NCBI GenBank assembly: GCA_009823395.1
Contig: CM020512.1
Location: 10,534,405-10,598,404, forward strand
DNA length: 64,000 bases
Source: Thamnaconus septentrionalis
Taxonomy: Eukaryota; Chordata; Actinopteri; Tetraodontiformes; Monacanthidae
Direction of reading: 5' to 3'
Position numbers and translations under genes: made by a program. The notes beneath the pieces are model-generated. The model did no database searches, was not told the origin of the DNA, and saw only the letters and a list, made by a program, of their open reading frames with translations. Positions 1 to 11,092 of this stretch are shown here, piece after piece (position 1 is the stretch's first letter; the number at the start of each line of letters is the position of its first letter).

Positions 1-988
1 AGGAAGTGTTTTTTATCCAAAGAAGAGAAGGAAAAGACGCAAAGGAGAAAAAAAACAATCAGTGGCGGCCCCGGCTTGGGTTAGGTTTCACTGATGCCTT
101 CCCAACAACGACTACAAGACCGGATCTCTTGGGTTTTATTGTTTTTTTTCTGATCGCAAACTATACCCTTCCATTGACGGCGAGTGACAGAGTGAACCAA
201 TCAGGGAACACCGGCGCTCTCGACCGAAGCTAGACAGAAGACCGAGAGAATAGGAGGTGAAGCCATTAGCTGGTCGATCAAACTCCCTCAGGGGAGGGAG
301 CAAGAAATCGAGTAAACTACCAACGCAGCCGCTTCATTATTCTCGTCTTCCAATAAAACTCCCCGTCTACCCGGGGCGGAATCAAAACAAAGAGCTTTTT
401 GACTCAGCAGGGCCGCTGGGCCGTATCATCTCTGGGCCCGGTGGTGGTGGTGGTGGTGGTGGTGAGTCAGCAGCGATGAGGCATCCACGCCGGCGCGCTC
501 ATTAACCCCGTTGGTCCCCCTTAATGCACCTGCCTCTTCGGGGGTGTGGGTGCGGGTGGAAGGGTGACAAAGTTAAAAATAGACACGCAGGTCGAGTCCG
601 CTCCCGACCCGGGCGATTGCCTTAAAAAAATAAGAACTCCCCTCACCACATCCGTTCCAGAAAACTTCAGAGTCTTCTGAACGGAGTTAATCGTGGAGCT
701 TGATCCACGAGATGCAGTCAAAAAAAAAATCTCCCTCGACTACCTGAGTTGCGGTCCTCCTCTGCTGATTGACAGCCGAAACAAAACAGCCAGACGGCCG
801 GACGTTCAAAGACGTGGGATTAATCCAGGAGGTGGTGAGAGTTGAGAGGGGGCGCCGTACCTTCACATCTCTGTACATCCATCTTCTGTTTATTTCCAAG
901 TCTAAAAGGGGCTCCAAGGTTGTCCGGGACGGACCATAAATGTCCAGTGAGAGGATGAGGATGCAGCAGTTGTACCGGCGGCGGCGGC

Positions 989-1030
<42 letters not shown>

Positions 1031-1690
1031 TCGCCGGCTTCCCGAGCTGGACTGGAGCACCGGAGTCAGTCAGTCAGGGTTGTCCTGCTGCCTCTGCTCT
1101 GCGCGGCTGTGACGTAGCACAGCAGAGAGGGGGGGGGCGGGACCGTCTGTCGAGCCCGACGTGCAAACTCATGAGAGGGAAACGAGCGACTGCTGCTGCT
1201 GCTCCTCCTCCTCCTCTTCGCTCTATTTCTCGCTGCGTGTCAGCCTCTCTCATCCAACTTCCCGTCTTCGCCCTCTGTGTGTGTGTGTGTGTGTGTGCGT
1301 GTGTGTCAGCTGCTCTCGCTGCATCTCTCAGTTTTTCAGTCTCCCCTCTCTCTCTCTCTTTCTCTCTCCCCATCTACAGTAAATGGTGACTCATTCTATC
1401 CCTCCCTCCCTCCGTCCATCGCTCCATCCATCTCTACCTCCACTCCACCTGCTGTATTGCTGACTGTTTGTCCTCTAGTGGGACCTTTACATTTTGGTAC
1501 GTCACGTCTTGTACAATCTAACCCGCGCTTCTGACGGAGGCTTTCCCTTCTCCATCGTACCTCTTGTACAGCTGGCCTGCAGTGTCTTTTGTTCATATTG
1601 TTTTTATTTGTGAGATTTGGAGAAATGTCAGCCTGCTCCCAAACTAAATGGAGCAAGATCTCACTGTCCTTATTATTACATTTGTTTCAA
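1..1690. other. GC- and repeat-rich non-coding stretch, no supported gene
   Basis: No recognisable coding exon was found on either strand. The first 1.3 kb is fairly CpG-rich and holds a GGT run near 439-464, a (CGG)5(CAG)13 tract at 976-1029, CT/CTC-rich sequence near 1190-1380 and a (TG)n tract at about 1276-1306. It could be a promoter or 5'-UTR region, or intronic sequence of slc41a3, whose remaining exons must lie further left. No splice-bounded exon with family similarity was seen, so no gene is called. Confidence 0.4.
976..1029 (+). repeat. (CGG)5(CAG)13 trinucleotide repeat
   Basis: Five CGG units (976-990) run directly into thirteen perfect CAG units (991-1029). Read on the plus strand from an ATG at 940 this gives an Arg-run/Gln-run open frame, but nothing after the run resembles a known protein and the frame soon becomes low-complexity. 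It is treated as a microsatellite, with a 5'-UTR location possible. Confidence 0.85.
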
Positions 1691-1705
1691 ATGGTTTCTA
1701 GGTTG
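1691..1705 (+). repeat. Left target-site duplication of the SINE
   Basis: 15-bp direct repeat identical to 2058-2072, bracketing the SINE. This is what target-primed reverse transcription leaves behind. Perfect identity suggests a fairly recent insertion. Confidence 0.9.
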
Positions 1706-2057
1706 GCGACACGGTGGCGCAGTTGTTAGCGCTGCCGCCTCACAGCAAGAAGGTCGTGGGTTCGATTCCGGGGCCCGGGCCTGGGACCTTTCTGTGTGGA
1801 GTTTGCATGTTCTCCCTGTGTCTGCGTGGGTTCTCTCCGGGTTCTCCGGCTTCCTCCCACAATTCAAAAACATGCATGTGAGATCAATTGAATATTCTAA
1901 ATTGTCCGTAGGTGTGCATGTGAGTGTAAATGGTTGTTTCTATGTGGCCCTGCGATGAACTGGCAACTTGTCTTCGCCCTAAGACAGCTGGGATAGGCTC
2001 CAGCAGACCCCCGTGACCCTGAATAGGAATAAGCGGGTATAGAAGATGGATGGATGG
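1706..2057 (+). mobile_element. tRNA-derived SINE, full length, with target-site duplication
   Basis: The element opens with a tRNA-like head. An A-box match to TRGYNNARNNG lies at 1715-1725 and a B-box (GGTTCGATTCC) at 1759-1769, the internal RNA polymerase III promoter. The body contains phrases common in fish SINEs (GTGTGGAGTTTGCATGTTCTC, then GGGATAGGCTCCAGC) and ends in a GATG repeat tail. It is flanked by perfect 15-bp direct repeats, ATGGTTTCTAGGTTG, at 1691-1705 and 2058-2072. Edges are uncertain by a few bases because the element start overlaps the duplication. It would move using a partner LINE's machinery and has no coding capacity. Confidence 0.9.
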
Positions 2058-2072
2058 ATGGTTTCTAGGTTG
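2058..2072 (+). repeat. Right target-site duplication of the SINE
   Basis: Exact copy of 1691-1705, directly following the GATG tail of the SINE. Confidence 0.9.
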
Positions 2073-2824
2073 TGGTTATTGAAGTCCCATGTTTGACAAA
2101 AAGGTTAAAGATTAATGTCCACATACTGGAAGGTACAACATGAACTCAAAAATTGAATAAAAAATTAGACCTCAGCACTGGTTGTCTAGTCAAAGACATG
2201 TTTTGATTTGGATGCATGATATAGGAAACTTTTATAAAATGTGATTTTTTTTTTCTTTTCTTTTTTTTTGATTTGCTGCTACTTAAGACCCAACAGGGGA
2301 AGCTGCCACTGCACAAAAACAAATAAAGTCACTATAAATAAGGTCATTATAGACCTCAGCCACGAAAATCTCCATTGGTGGCAGACATCCAATTGGCTGA
2401 ATATAAAATATCGAACTTAAGCTCAAACAACCGCCACTGATAAATGAAAAAAAAAAAGAAGATATTTCAGACATACAGTGCAGTTCTATTGAGCACAAGT
2501 TTATTCCCTCCATTGTCTCTAGTATTTTGAAAACCGGTCTAAGAGCATTCATGATTAATTATTCATAAATAAAGCATCAATAAACAGTTCATGAAGAGTG
2601 TGAACGAATGTATACAACCTGACTCTCCTACAAACTTCTGTGTGTTCAAACAGCTTATGCTGGATTCTATCTATTGTTTTCGTCTCTACCTACCTATCAA
2701 CCGCAAGTCTGCAAAAGAATGTAGTGCCATCGGTGATGAACTACTCAGAAACATATTTTCATAATTGTGTATAACATTCCCCAACCCTGGTAAAAGCTGA
2801 TGGAGCTGCTGTGCAGCCTTGTGT
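2073..2824. other. AT-rich non-coding stretch, nothing recognised
   Basis: AT-rich sequence without splice-bounded coding similarity on either strand. Probably slc41a3 intron. Confidence 0.4.
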
Positions 2825-3060
2825 TCATTCAGACTGTCGGACGTCACGTGACGCGTTCCCCTCGTCCTCCCTTGCCTTTCGTCACGTTCGGATCGGCGGC
2901 ATTCGGAGATGGCGCGCAGCCAAACTCGTGACTGATTATTCTGCAGCGCTGGAACAGATACTGCGGCGAGGGGAACAGACGGAGGAAAAAAATGGAAATA
3001 GCCGCGCAACGATCGACCTGCGTTTTATCAGTGGACAGCAGGCAGACTGAAGCGTGTCTG
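2825..3060. promoter_or_regulatory. CpG-rich island with CACGTG and CRE-like motifs
   Basis: A short CpG-dense block between AT-rich flanks. It contains GACGTCACGTGACGCG (an overlapping CRE-like and E-box motif, about 2841-2856), CGTCACG and GATCGGCGGCATTCGG. It lies downstream of the first coding exon of the minus-strand slc41a3 gene, so it may be an internal or alternative promoter, or the promoter of an unannotated transcript. No TATA box or coding exon can be tied to it. Confidence 0.35.
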
Positions 3061-3576
3061 GGCATGTCCCACAGCAGCCAGACAGACACCACAGGTGCCC
3101 ACTTAAAATGAAAAGAGAAGCAAATAAGACCTGCAAAGAGCAACGATGCAAAAGCATGTGTCGTGCTTTGGCAAAAGTGCCAATCACAGAGACAATTCAC
3201 CACAGCTGTGGGACTGATTGACAGGCCTTCTACAGAGTACCACAATCTTAAATGATACTTTAAACGTCACGCTCATAAGCAGAGACAAAATTATTATATT
3301 TTTTTGTCCTGCTTCTGATTTTAACCAGTTAGATTAGCTTAACTCTGTCATTAAAAAACAGACGTTCAATCATGTTGTTGACCCGGGCGAGGACGTCAAG
3401 AGGTTTAGAAATATTTCCACATCTTCTATTTCACTGTTGATGGCTTTAGTAAATGAAGTCCCACTGTTCAATAGAGGACTGTTTTTTTTAAGGTGAAATT
3501 ACCAATAAAAGCAAGACGACTGCCGGCTTGTGCTTTGTCTTGTACAGATGGATGTCTGACCGATGGACGCCCTCAC
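3061..3576. other. Likely intron of slc41a3, nothing recognised
   Basis: Sequence directly downstream (minus strand) of the slc41a3 exon donor at 3575-3576. The next SLC41 exon should encode the conserved GLKGNLEM region and is not visible here, so it probably lies left of the window. Confidence 0.5.
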
Positions 3577-3876
3577 CTGCACGTAGTCCAGCACCATGCC
3601 GGCCATCACCATCCCCATCCCGGCCAGCAGGTAGGGGAGCAGCACCTGAAGACAGACGGCGACAGACGACTCCTCCTGAACTGTGACCTCGGGCTCTTTG
3701 CGCTTCTCCTCCACCACCTTTTTAGGGGCCGGCTGGAGCAGCGGCGGTGCGAGCAGGTCACCCTGCCCATCGACTGAAGGCCCTGGGCGGGAGCTTTGGC
3801 TCTTCCCCTTGGAGCGGGACTTCTTGCCTTTCTTCCGCTGGCGGGTCTGCTGCGTTGGTTTGTCTTCACCCGGCAT
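3577..3876 (-). CDS. slc41a3: SLC41-family magnesium transporter, first coding exon (partial gene)
   Basis: SLC41 proteins are multi-pass membrane transporters related to bacterial MgtE that move Mg2+ across the plasma or organelle membrane. This exon encodes exactly 100 residues in phase 0. It starts with a Met after an ACCACCACC context at 3876 and ends at a consensus donor (CAG|GTGAGG). Residues 10-30 are Lys/Arg/Ser-rich and cytosolic in character. Residues 31-70 are acidic and Pro-rich. About 71-100 form the first membrane segment, VCLQVLLPYLLAGMGMV...GMVLDYVQ, which matches the start of the SLC41 membrane domain, where an HW and the GLKGNLEM stretch follow in the next exon. That exon is outside the window. 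Proximity to klf15, as in human 3q21, favours slc41a3 over slc41a1 or slc41a2. Family call firm, paralogue call moderate. Confidence 0.75.
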
Positions 3877-3914
3877 GGTGGTGGTCGTGATGAGCGCGGC
3901 ACTATTGGCTTAAT
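3877..3914 (-). other. slc41a3: 5'-UTR part of the slc41a3 exon and its splice acceptor
   Basis: Upstream of the ATG on the minus strand is a textbook acceptor, a pyrimidine-rich tract CTCTCCTTCTCTGTCTCCCTCAG, ending at 3915. The coding exon therefore probably starts at 3914 with 38 bases of 5' UTR and is preceded by at least one non-coding exon further right. Confidence 0.6.
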
Positions 3915-4424
3915 CTGAGGGAGACAGAGAAGGAGAGTGGGTCCCGGTTTTGTTTTTTTGTTTGTTAATTTTTTAAAGACATCTTAAATTAATTCTTTAT
4001 TAGTGTACCTCCCTGACAAGAAACGAGGCACATCTTCCACCGCCTTCCTCTCAATTAACTAAATTTAATACAAACCCATGCAGATATTTCCTCTTTTATA
4101 TAACAAATGTATGTATATATATACAAAGTAAAAAAAAAAAAAAAGAATCCCATATAGAGGCTTGTGTAATTTGCCTAGGGCAGTGCCAACAGCTGGTTTG
4201 AATTTTTCAGTCACTTTCAGTCATAACAGAGGAGAAAAATCACCAATGTGGGATTAAAATATTAAGGGCTTAACGGAGGGGGGCGGGGGAGAAACATCTG
4301 ACATAATGTTTAATTTTAAAATGTGTAAAATAATGTTGCAAATAATTGATGATTGGAGAAATTGTATTTGAGTATTAGAGACCAATATAAAGACTAATAA
4401 AGGAGGGCGAGCAATTAATTAGCT

Positions 4425-4434
4425 CTATATTTAG
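4425..4434 (+). promoter_or_regulatory. Perfect MEF2 consensus (CTATATTTAG)
   Basis: CTATATTTAG matches the MEF2 consensus CTA(A/T)4TAG. It is next to AATTAATTAGC, a homeodomain-type motif, within a compact block whose look resembles a conserved non-coding element. Occupancy and conservation cannot be judged from one sequence. Confidence 0.3.
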
Positions 4435-4782
4435 CAGTAATAGTCCAATTTTAGTACGGGGATGGTAATTGGTTGACGGTCCCTAAATCAAAGCGCCGTA
4501 AACGTGAGTCGGGGTTCCTCATGCCCACAACCGCTATCAAGATGTGGAGGAATATTTAACATAAAAATTATGTATCAATCCTATATTTTGCGATCCGGCT
4601 AGCAAGCAGGTCAGACCTCCTTCTGTGAGGTGACTGTCCTTTGTCACTGGGGGAATAAACGAACGCGCGTAGCTTCAGTTTATGTCCAATAGACGCTGTT
4701 AGGGTTGGGTAATACTTAACCTAACTGATAATGTTTGCTTTTATTTATTGTATATATTGTTTTACTTTTAAAATACGCCAAT

Positions 4783-4786
<4 letters not shown>

Positions 4787-4815
<29 letters not shown>
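4787..4815 (+). repeat. Poly-A tract
   Basis: 29 uninterrupted A, followed by an A/G-rich stretch. No SINE or LINE body was seen immediately upstream. Confidence 0.8.
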
Positions 4816-4817
<2 letters not shown>

Positions 4818-4943
4818 AAGGAAAAAAAAGGGGGTCCTGTGTAATGAAGCCATGTCGGCTCATTGTAGGAAGTCAGGCGCGCTTAAAAACGAACAACTGG
4901 AAGGTTAAACACGTTAAATACGCACAAAAGCTGCGACAGACTC

Positions 4944-5260
4944 CCACAAAACTCCCGGACAGTGTGAACGTATCCGCGGGTCCATTAAATCCCGGTCAGA
5001 GGCGGACAGTAACTCGTCAGGACAGTCGTAGTGTTGACACGGAGCGAAGCCCCGCGGGCAGCCATCTGTACAGACCATAATACTGCAAGCCTCGTTACCC
5101 GGGTTACGCAGCAGGGCGCTTCTTTGATTGGACCAAAAACTTTGGAGCGGGGATCATAGCCACGTGTAACCCCGCCCCCTTCCATCGATAGGGACCTTCT
5201 GCGCGTGCTCGTTGTGCTCATCGAGGGAGAATCCCGCAGCGCGAACAGTGAAACAGGATT
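4944..5260 (-). promoter_or_regulatory. CpG-rich promoter-like block, probable slc41a3 promoter
   Basis: CpG-dense block about 1.1-1.3 kb upstream of the slc41a3 coding exon. It contains an inverted CCAAT (GATTGG at about 5126-5131), a GC box (CCCCGCCCCC near 5171-5180) and a CACGTG E-box at about 5161-5166, all compatible with minus-strand transcription starting near 5050-5090. I could not find a strong splice donor for the implied non-coding first exon, so the assignment rests on position and composition. Confidence 0.4.
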
Positions 5261-5746
5261 CACCGTAGCATTTATTCTGACACTTAGCCACGGTTTGAGT
5301 TGATTTTTTTTTTTTTTTGGTCTCGACATGTTTTTGCTATTTATTACATGACCATAATACACTTAAAGCACATCATTTCCAGATATTCATGCCCTCAAAA
5401 CATTCATATTAGCTGATGAGATTAGCTGATTGTTATTTGAAGAATAAGACAAGTTAAATAATACTAATGATGATAATTATTATAGTTATTACTGTTGTTA
5501 TTATTATGTATTTTAAGACACAGTTTCCTCCCCAGTAGTGGTACTATTCTGTTCACACAGATAAACTGACATACGTTAGGTAAACACACACACATTTGTT
5601 AACAGAAAAATACAGCTTATCTGCATTTTGAAAGGTCACAACACACGGCAAGATTCCATTTTTTGTTTTCTTTGCGCTTACCTCTCTCTTATAGGACTTG
5701 CTAGTGTGAGAGCAGGGGTGCACTGACAGGGAACCCGGAATAACTG

Positions 5747-5748
<2 letters not shown>

Positions 5749-5793
<45 letters not shown>
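5749..5793 (+). repeat. (GT)n microsatellite
   Basis: Uninterrupted GT dinucleotides, continuing as an imperfect TG/CG-containing tract to about 5841. Confidence 0.9.
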
Positions 5794-5795
<2 letters not shown>

Positions 5796-7763
5796 CGTGC
5801 CTGCGTGTGCGTGCGCGCGTGCAAGTGTGTGCGTGTGTGTGTCTTAGCTATATTAGGGCCACATGCATGTCCTGCTCTCTCTACGTGCTCTTGCCTTGTG
5901 AATGTACAGTATGCCTGTGCATGAAGCTAAATATGTGCGTGTCTGTATATGTGTGTGTATGTGTGTGCACGCGCACGCGCATGGAGCGCAGGCTGGTGGG
6001 TGGCATGCGTCCCGGGGCAACGTCTTGAATTTCATGGCATTGGCAGATAATGATATCTGCGGCGCTCCTGTCTCTGTCCGTCTCTGCGTGGCAACAGCCG
6101 CAGCCAGCAGCCTCGACAAACTGACAGACAACTTGTCTTTGTCGTTTCATGGAAAGAAGTGGTCGTAAGACTTTTTACTTGATTTACACAGTGCAGCGGG
6201 TTTCAAACAAAGCTTCCTTTGCCTGTTTTCCACGTTGCGCTTGGCCTTCGAGGAAACCGCCTGCTCTGTGCCCTGCAAACCTTTTGGTTTTATGTATTTG
6301 AACGTTTACTGAAACTGCTAATCACTCCCACTTAAAAACTTACAATAACTTTCCCTGAGGGTGGAACTGGCAACGGAGCTCTCTCTTTCGTCTTATTTCC
6401 AGAGGCCCACATGTGTGACTGTGTGATTGTGTATCTACAGGACACCAGGCTGGTCTGCCCTGACATTTATTGGTTATGTCATCGCGGATGCCTCAGTGTT
6501 CTGTGATGAAATACAAATCCCCCCTTTTGTATTAGCATATAGTTGATATGAAGAAGGTGCGAATGCCTTCCTTCACGGAGAGCATATCAGGTCACGTCCT
6601 GGAACTAAATCAGTACCGTGGATGGTGCCACCTCAGATCTACTACACTGTGGAGTAAGAGCTGCACAGCTCCTCCTCGCAGCTGTGAAGAAGCTTGATTA
6701 TCAGACGACCTTCTGCATCTTCCGTCTTATAGTAAAAGGCTGCGGTTCAGGCTTTAAGAGGCTCTTTTACAAGCCAAGCCACTCAACACCATTTAGGTTC
6801 TTGAAATGTAAAGTTTATATATATATATGTCTATAGTTACAAATTGGTAATTTGGTCTAGATTCCACGTATTCCTGATTTGATTAACTGACCCTGCACAA
6901 ATTTCATCTATTGCCCCAGTGTTGGTGCACTGCAGCGCAGATGAAAGATCAACGGTTCAAGGGCCAAACTACAAACTTGACGCACAAGCCAAGGGTATGT
7001 TTAATGGATTCCCAGTGTAATATATTTCATATGTTAAAGCTTAATTTACACAAATTGTTTTACAATGTTCTTGCGCTGCACTAAACCAAAACAAATCCTT
7101 TAAACTGAGCTATGCCTTTCCAAAAAATCTATTAAATGCTCTGAGGTGTGACAACAAGTTGACTTAGAAGTATAGAACTACAGTCCCTACAGATCAAGCT
7201 GTGAAAAAAAGTGTATTTATATGGTAATTAACTGTCTACAGACGACTGAGTGCCAAGTTAACCTTGGATTTCTGCTTTAATAAGTGCAGGTCCCCTTTTA
7301 TCCACTAGGTGGCAGTGTGGTTTCAAAAGAGGGAGCTTAACGATCACTTTCGTTACTGTAAAAGTCTTCTTTTAACCTACACCTGGACATTAGAGTGCAG
7401 ATAATAAAAAATAAAATAAAAAAGACAAAACAAACAAACCAACATGCATAGCAGAACTCAGACCGGATCGGACCAGATCTCAGGTGCTTTTAAGCTCGGC
7501 GGGGATCCAACTCCCGGTGGTCTGTGCCAAGGATCTACCCAACCAGGCCTCGAGTCCTGCTTCTGGTTCTGGAGTCTCCGGTAACTGGAGCCGCAGAGTC
7601 TTCTCTCCCACCATTCAGAGGTGGAAGGCCCCTGGAGGTTATGGAAACCTGCTTTACAGGGGCTCGCTGTTTATGTTCGGCCCATATTAACCATAATGAA
7701 AAGCAGGAAAGACTAAAATTGCCTCTCTTATATTCTTATGCGTTCCTATTTTTTCCCTCCCAC

Positions 7764-7795
7764 TCCTCCTCCTCCTCCTCCTCCTCCTCCTCCTC
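7764..7795 (+). repeat. (CTC)n trinucleotide repeat
   Basis: About ten tandem CTC units. Gly-run and Ser-run open frames across it are repeat artefacts. Confidence 0.85.
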
Positions 7796-8796
7796 TACCT
7801 CTCAGTGTGTGATTGCATAGTGCACGTTTTGTGGCTTGGCTTTGGGAGCGGCCCAGCTGCGCAAGCCGTGGCATTTTCAGCACCTCATTAACGCCTTTAC
7901 GCGGTGGCGGCGGTGGACAACGCAGATATATTGTTGGATTCCCAAATCCCGTGATGCCGGGCGCTGGAAAGTCGAGGAAGTGTCTTAAGGAAGAGTGGTT
8001 TGGCGAGACTGAGCCGCAACGATCGCACCTGAGCTCATTCACAAGACCTCGAACACACCGGCACTCGTAAAGTTGAGTGGACGGAGGACTAGTGTGAAGA
8101 ATACCTACCTAATCTATGTATTAATGGCAAGGCCACTGGTCCTAGGAGGGTATAGCCAAGGTTAACCATGAATAGGATGGGTCAAATGCAGAAAAATGAT
8201 TTCCCCAAGGGGACCATTAAAAGCAGTTATTATAATGATTACAATAACAAAGAAGATCCATCCCCAGCTGGAATGGGATGCAGGAAGTGAGTACAAAAAA
8301 ATGCGACTCTGCCGGGTGGGAGGAGTTCCAGTGTGCGTCTGACCGTTAAACCAATCGACCAGTGCGACAATGGACTCTGGAGATTCAGAGGACAATGCTG
8401 GTTTTCTCTGGATTTACCACAGGAGTGGTGCTGAAAAAGTCTAATTCTGGGGCCCGGGTCGCTAGCAGCTGCCTTCCAACCCAATGCTCACTGGAAATCT
8501 CTAAAGGACGTAAAGGATGACTCCCTCCACCTTGGATACGGTTCAGGGGTTGAGAGTGTGAGTGTGTCGAGAGCGTCCGCGGCGAGTCGGAGCGCTCCAT
8601 ACGTTGCTCTGTAATCCGCTGCTGACACGGTCACGTCGGTACGTGTGTGATGATAAGCGCCTGGGGTTGACAGATAGCCGCGTTCTCCCCTGCACTCCTG
8701 GCCTGCCTGCTGGAAAACTAACTCATGGAAACTTGTCATGTTGCTATAAATAAAATGCCCCTGTCCAGTGTTGCCACGCTATCACAGCAGCTCCTT

Positions 8797-8836
8797 CAGT
8801 CAGTCAGTCAGTCAGTCAGTCAGTCAGTCAGTCAGT
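8797..8836 (+). repeat. (CAGT)10 tetranucleotide repeat
   Basis: Ten perfect CAGT units, 40 bases, followed by a near-unit (CCTTCAGT). A likely polymorphic marker. Confidence 0.9.
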
Positions 8837-9151
8837 CCTTCAGTGTCTTCTAGGATGGGGGTGCATCCATCCAGGATCATGTTTTAACACCTAATCAATC
8901 AGTTCTTCTTGCACACAGTTACTTTACACACTCTTTGGTCTTTAACGTGAAACCGCACACCCAATGTGCTTCGCATGTTAAATGTCATAGGTGAAGTACC
9001 CTCTGTGTAATGTAGGTGTCAGATGTGCAGTATAGGAACCTCAGCGTGGTTCAGTTTGGAGGCGTCATCCCGAATCTGTGAGACTTGGAGCACTGCTGTC
9101 CTGGTCAGCTGTCGGCTTCCTGATACCAGCGGTAATGGACCCGCAGACGCG

Positions 9152-9154
<3 letters not shown>

Positions 9155-9209
<55 letters not shown>
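9155..9209 (+). repeat. (AC)n microsatellite
   Basis: About 27 uninterrupted AC dinucleotides. Confidence 0.9.
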
Positions 9210-9211
<2 letters not shown>

Positions 9212-9793
9212 GGTCACCACCAACTGTGCACTTCTTCACCTGTTGGTGCAATTCCTCGTGGTCTCGCCACAGGCCAGTTTTCATGTCTCAGATTGTACTT
9301 GGACTTAAACCTCATGTTCGCTGTGCTTAGGACAACGCACAGAGGAGGCTAAGCATGGGGGAAAATGTCAGTGGATAAGTTTTGAGCGAAAACTAAAAAA
9401 AACCAAACAAAGAACTGCTCTGTGGTCAATTGGGTTGAGATGCTGCTGTAGATTTTTTTTTTTTTGGTGCAGGTCCAGTCAAATGGGCTTAGTTGAAACG
9501 TTTTTTGCTGAACAAACCATGTCAGCCGTGCTACAAATGTACGCATCCTCCAAATGTACTTCCCCCAACGCTGCTAACAGTGATTTATGCCTTTGTTCAG
9601 TCGGTGAAGTGCCTCAGACAAGACGTGTCCCCGCCTCGTCGGAGGCCACGCAGCCTCTTGCGCCCGCCGTCCACGCTGCAGTTCCACACGGACGCCTCTG
9701 GGTGATTCCGCGGTCCGACTTTGCTGAGTGTTTACAGATGCCACATCTGCTGATCGGCTGCTGTCACGTTCGCGTTGGGGGGGGTGGGGTCGG

Positions 9794-9834
9794 TTGCATA
9801 ATCCTGCTGATGGCTGGGGCCCCGCGCAGAGCTG
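9794..9834 (+). repeat. 41-bp local repeat, copy 1
   Basis: TTGCATAATCCTGCTGATGG... through CCCCGCGCAGAGCTG recurs at 10018-10058 with one mismatch (A/G). Both copies follow a G-rich tract (GGGGGTGGGG before this one, a long G run before the other). Confidence 0.85.
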
Positions 9835-9842
9835 TTCAGAGG

Positions 9843-9991
9843 GGTCACATGCACGTAACCAAATTAGCCACATGGCTCGAGGTCACGTCACACCACACAT
9901 ATACGGTAGCGCTTATTTAGTCTTCTATTCGAGATGACACCATTTTAATTGTTATTTATTAAAAGAATATTTTGTTAAAGTTAAGTCAGGT
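9843..9991 (+). repeat. 149-bp dispersed duplication, copy 1
   Basis: Begins GGTCACATGCACGTAACCAA and ends TTAAGTCAGGT. An equal-length, highly similar copy lies at 11093-11241. Differences are scattered substitutions with no length change. Function unknown. Confidence 0.85.
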
Positions 9992-10017
9992 GGAGGCGTT
10001 GGCAGGGGGGGGGGGGG

Positions 10018-10058
10018 TTGCATGATCCTGCTGATGGCTGGGGCCCCGCGCAGAGCTG
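10018..10058 (+). repeat. 41-bp local repeat, copy 2
   Basis: Second copy of 9794-9834. It follows a G run at about 10005-10017 and lies just upstream of a long (CA)n tract. Confidence 0.85.
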
Positions 10059-10092
10059 GTGAGAGTGCCAACACCTTAGCCGGAGGATATTA

Positions 10093-10095
<3 letters not shown>

Positions 10096-10145
<50 letters not shown>
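10096..10145 (+). repeat. (CA)n microsatellite
   Basis: 25 uninterrupted CA dinucleotides between the two 149-bp repeat copies. Confidence 0.9.
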
Positions 10146-10149
<4 letters not shown>

Positions 10150-10997
10150 ACAGAAACTTGTTGTTACACACCTGTATCATTCAAACCACATTAATGCTAA
10201 TTGTAGCCTGCAGCAAATGCTCCTTTTTTTCTTTAATGAAAAACACCTTTGATCTTTAATGAGAAGTTTGTCAAAAAAAAATCTGTGGGTTTTTGTTATA
10301 TTGTGCTTTTTGGAATATGGATTAGACAGCCTATTTTTGGATTTCCGTCATCATGAGCTAAAATGTAAAAGTTTTTGTTGTCTTTCAAAAGATCTCAAAC
10401 ACCAAAATATCAAAACGACTTTTCCGGCATTGAGCTTCTCATTCATGACTAGTTGGTCATAAAAGCCCCCAACACTGACTCATTCCCCTCCAACTGTGTG
10501 TACTAAACCAGATTGGTAAGCCATGGTCATAAAAATGTTCTGTTCTATTTCTTTTTAACAGATTCCAACCGAGCTAATGGAAATACTATTAATACCTCGG
10601 GACCACCGATCCAATCCTGCACTTTGAAAGTTTGTGGCTTCCAGGGTCAGAGTCAGAAGGAAGGAGGTCATCGGGCCACTGAGAGCTGCAGCATCTGTGG
10701 AGACGCTGAAAGTGACGGGGTTAGCGAGGTCGCGTGAGAGCGGTCGGTGGACACTTCCTGCCTGCTGAGAAGCTGACAGTGAAGTGCGTTATTTTCTTTG
10801 AAGTACACACCACGACCATGCATAAACACAAACACACTGTCCCAGCTGTCCTGCAACTCACATTTTTACCTTTTTCTAAACTTAATTCTCTGAACATGGA
10901 ATATTTGGCGGGCATCACACTGAGGAGATAGTCAGGATTATTTTGATTTCATGGCTAGTGAAATACTACATTTACTATCTGGCCACCATGGCGTCTA

Positions 10998-11002
<5 letters not shown>

Positions 11003-11035
<33 letters not shown>
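11003..11035 (+). repeat. (AC)n microsatellite
   Basis: About 16 AC units, ending 58 bases before the second 149-bp copy. Confidence 0.9.
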
Positions 11036-11037
<2 letters not shown>

Positions 11038-11092
11038 TGCATGCCACAAATCACACAAATGAATGTGTCAAAGTGATGTTGGAGTTTCCACT

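Larger units (their letters stand above)
3915..4943. other. Probable 5' intron of slc41a3
   Basis: AT-rich non-coding sequence between the acceptor at 3915 and the CpG-rich block near 5 kb. It contains a long poly-A run at 4787-4815 (poly-T on the gene strand) and an AT-rich, homeodomain- and MEF2-motif block around 4375-4510. No coding exon seen. Confidence 0.4.
5261..9793. other. Intergenic, microsatellite-rich, no supported gene
   Basis: No coding exon recognised. It holds a compound (TG)n tract at 5749-5841, a CTC repeat at 7764-7795, a CAGT repeat at 8797-8836 and a (CA)n tract at 9155-9209. Short open frames here lack splice context and family similarity. Confidence 0.45.

Noticed and set aside
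940..1389. 149-codon plus-strand frame with Arg and Gln runs
   Set aside because: The frame exists because of the CGG/CAG repeat; the rest is Ser/Leu/Cys low complexity with no family match.
1706..1780. Possible genuine tRNA gene
   Set aside because: A- and B-boxes are present but there is no acceptor-stem pairing, and a SINE body and tail follow directly.
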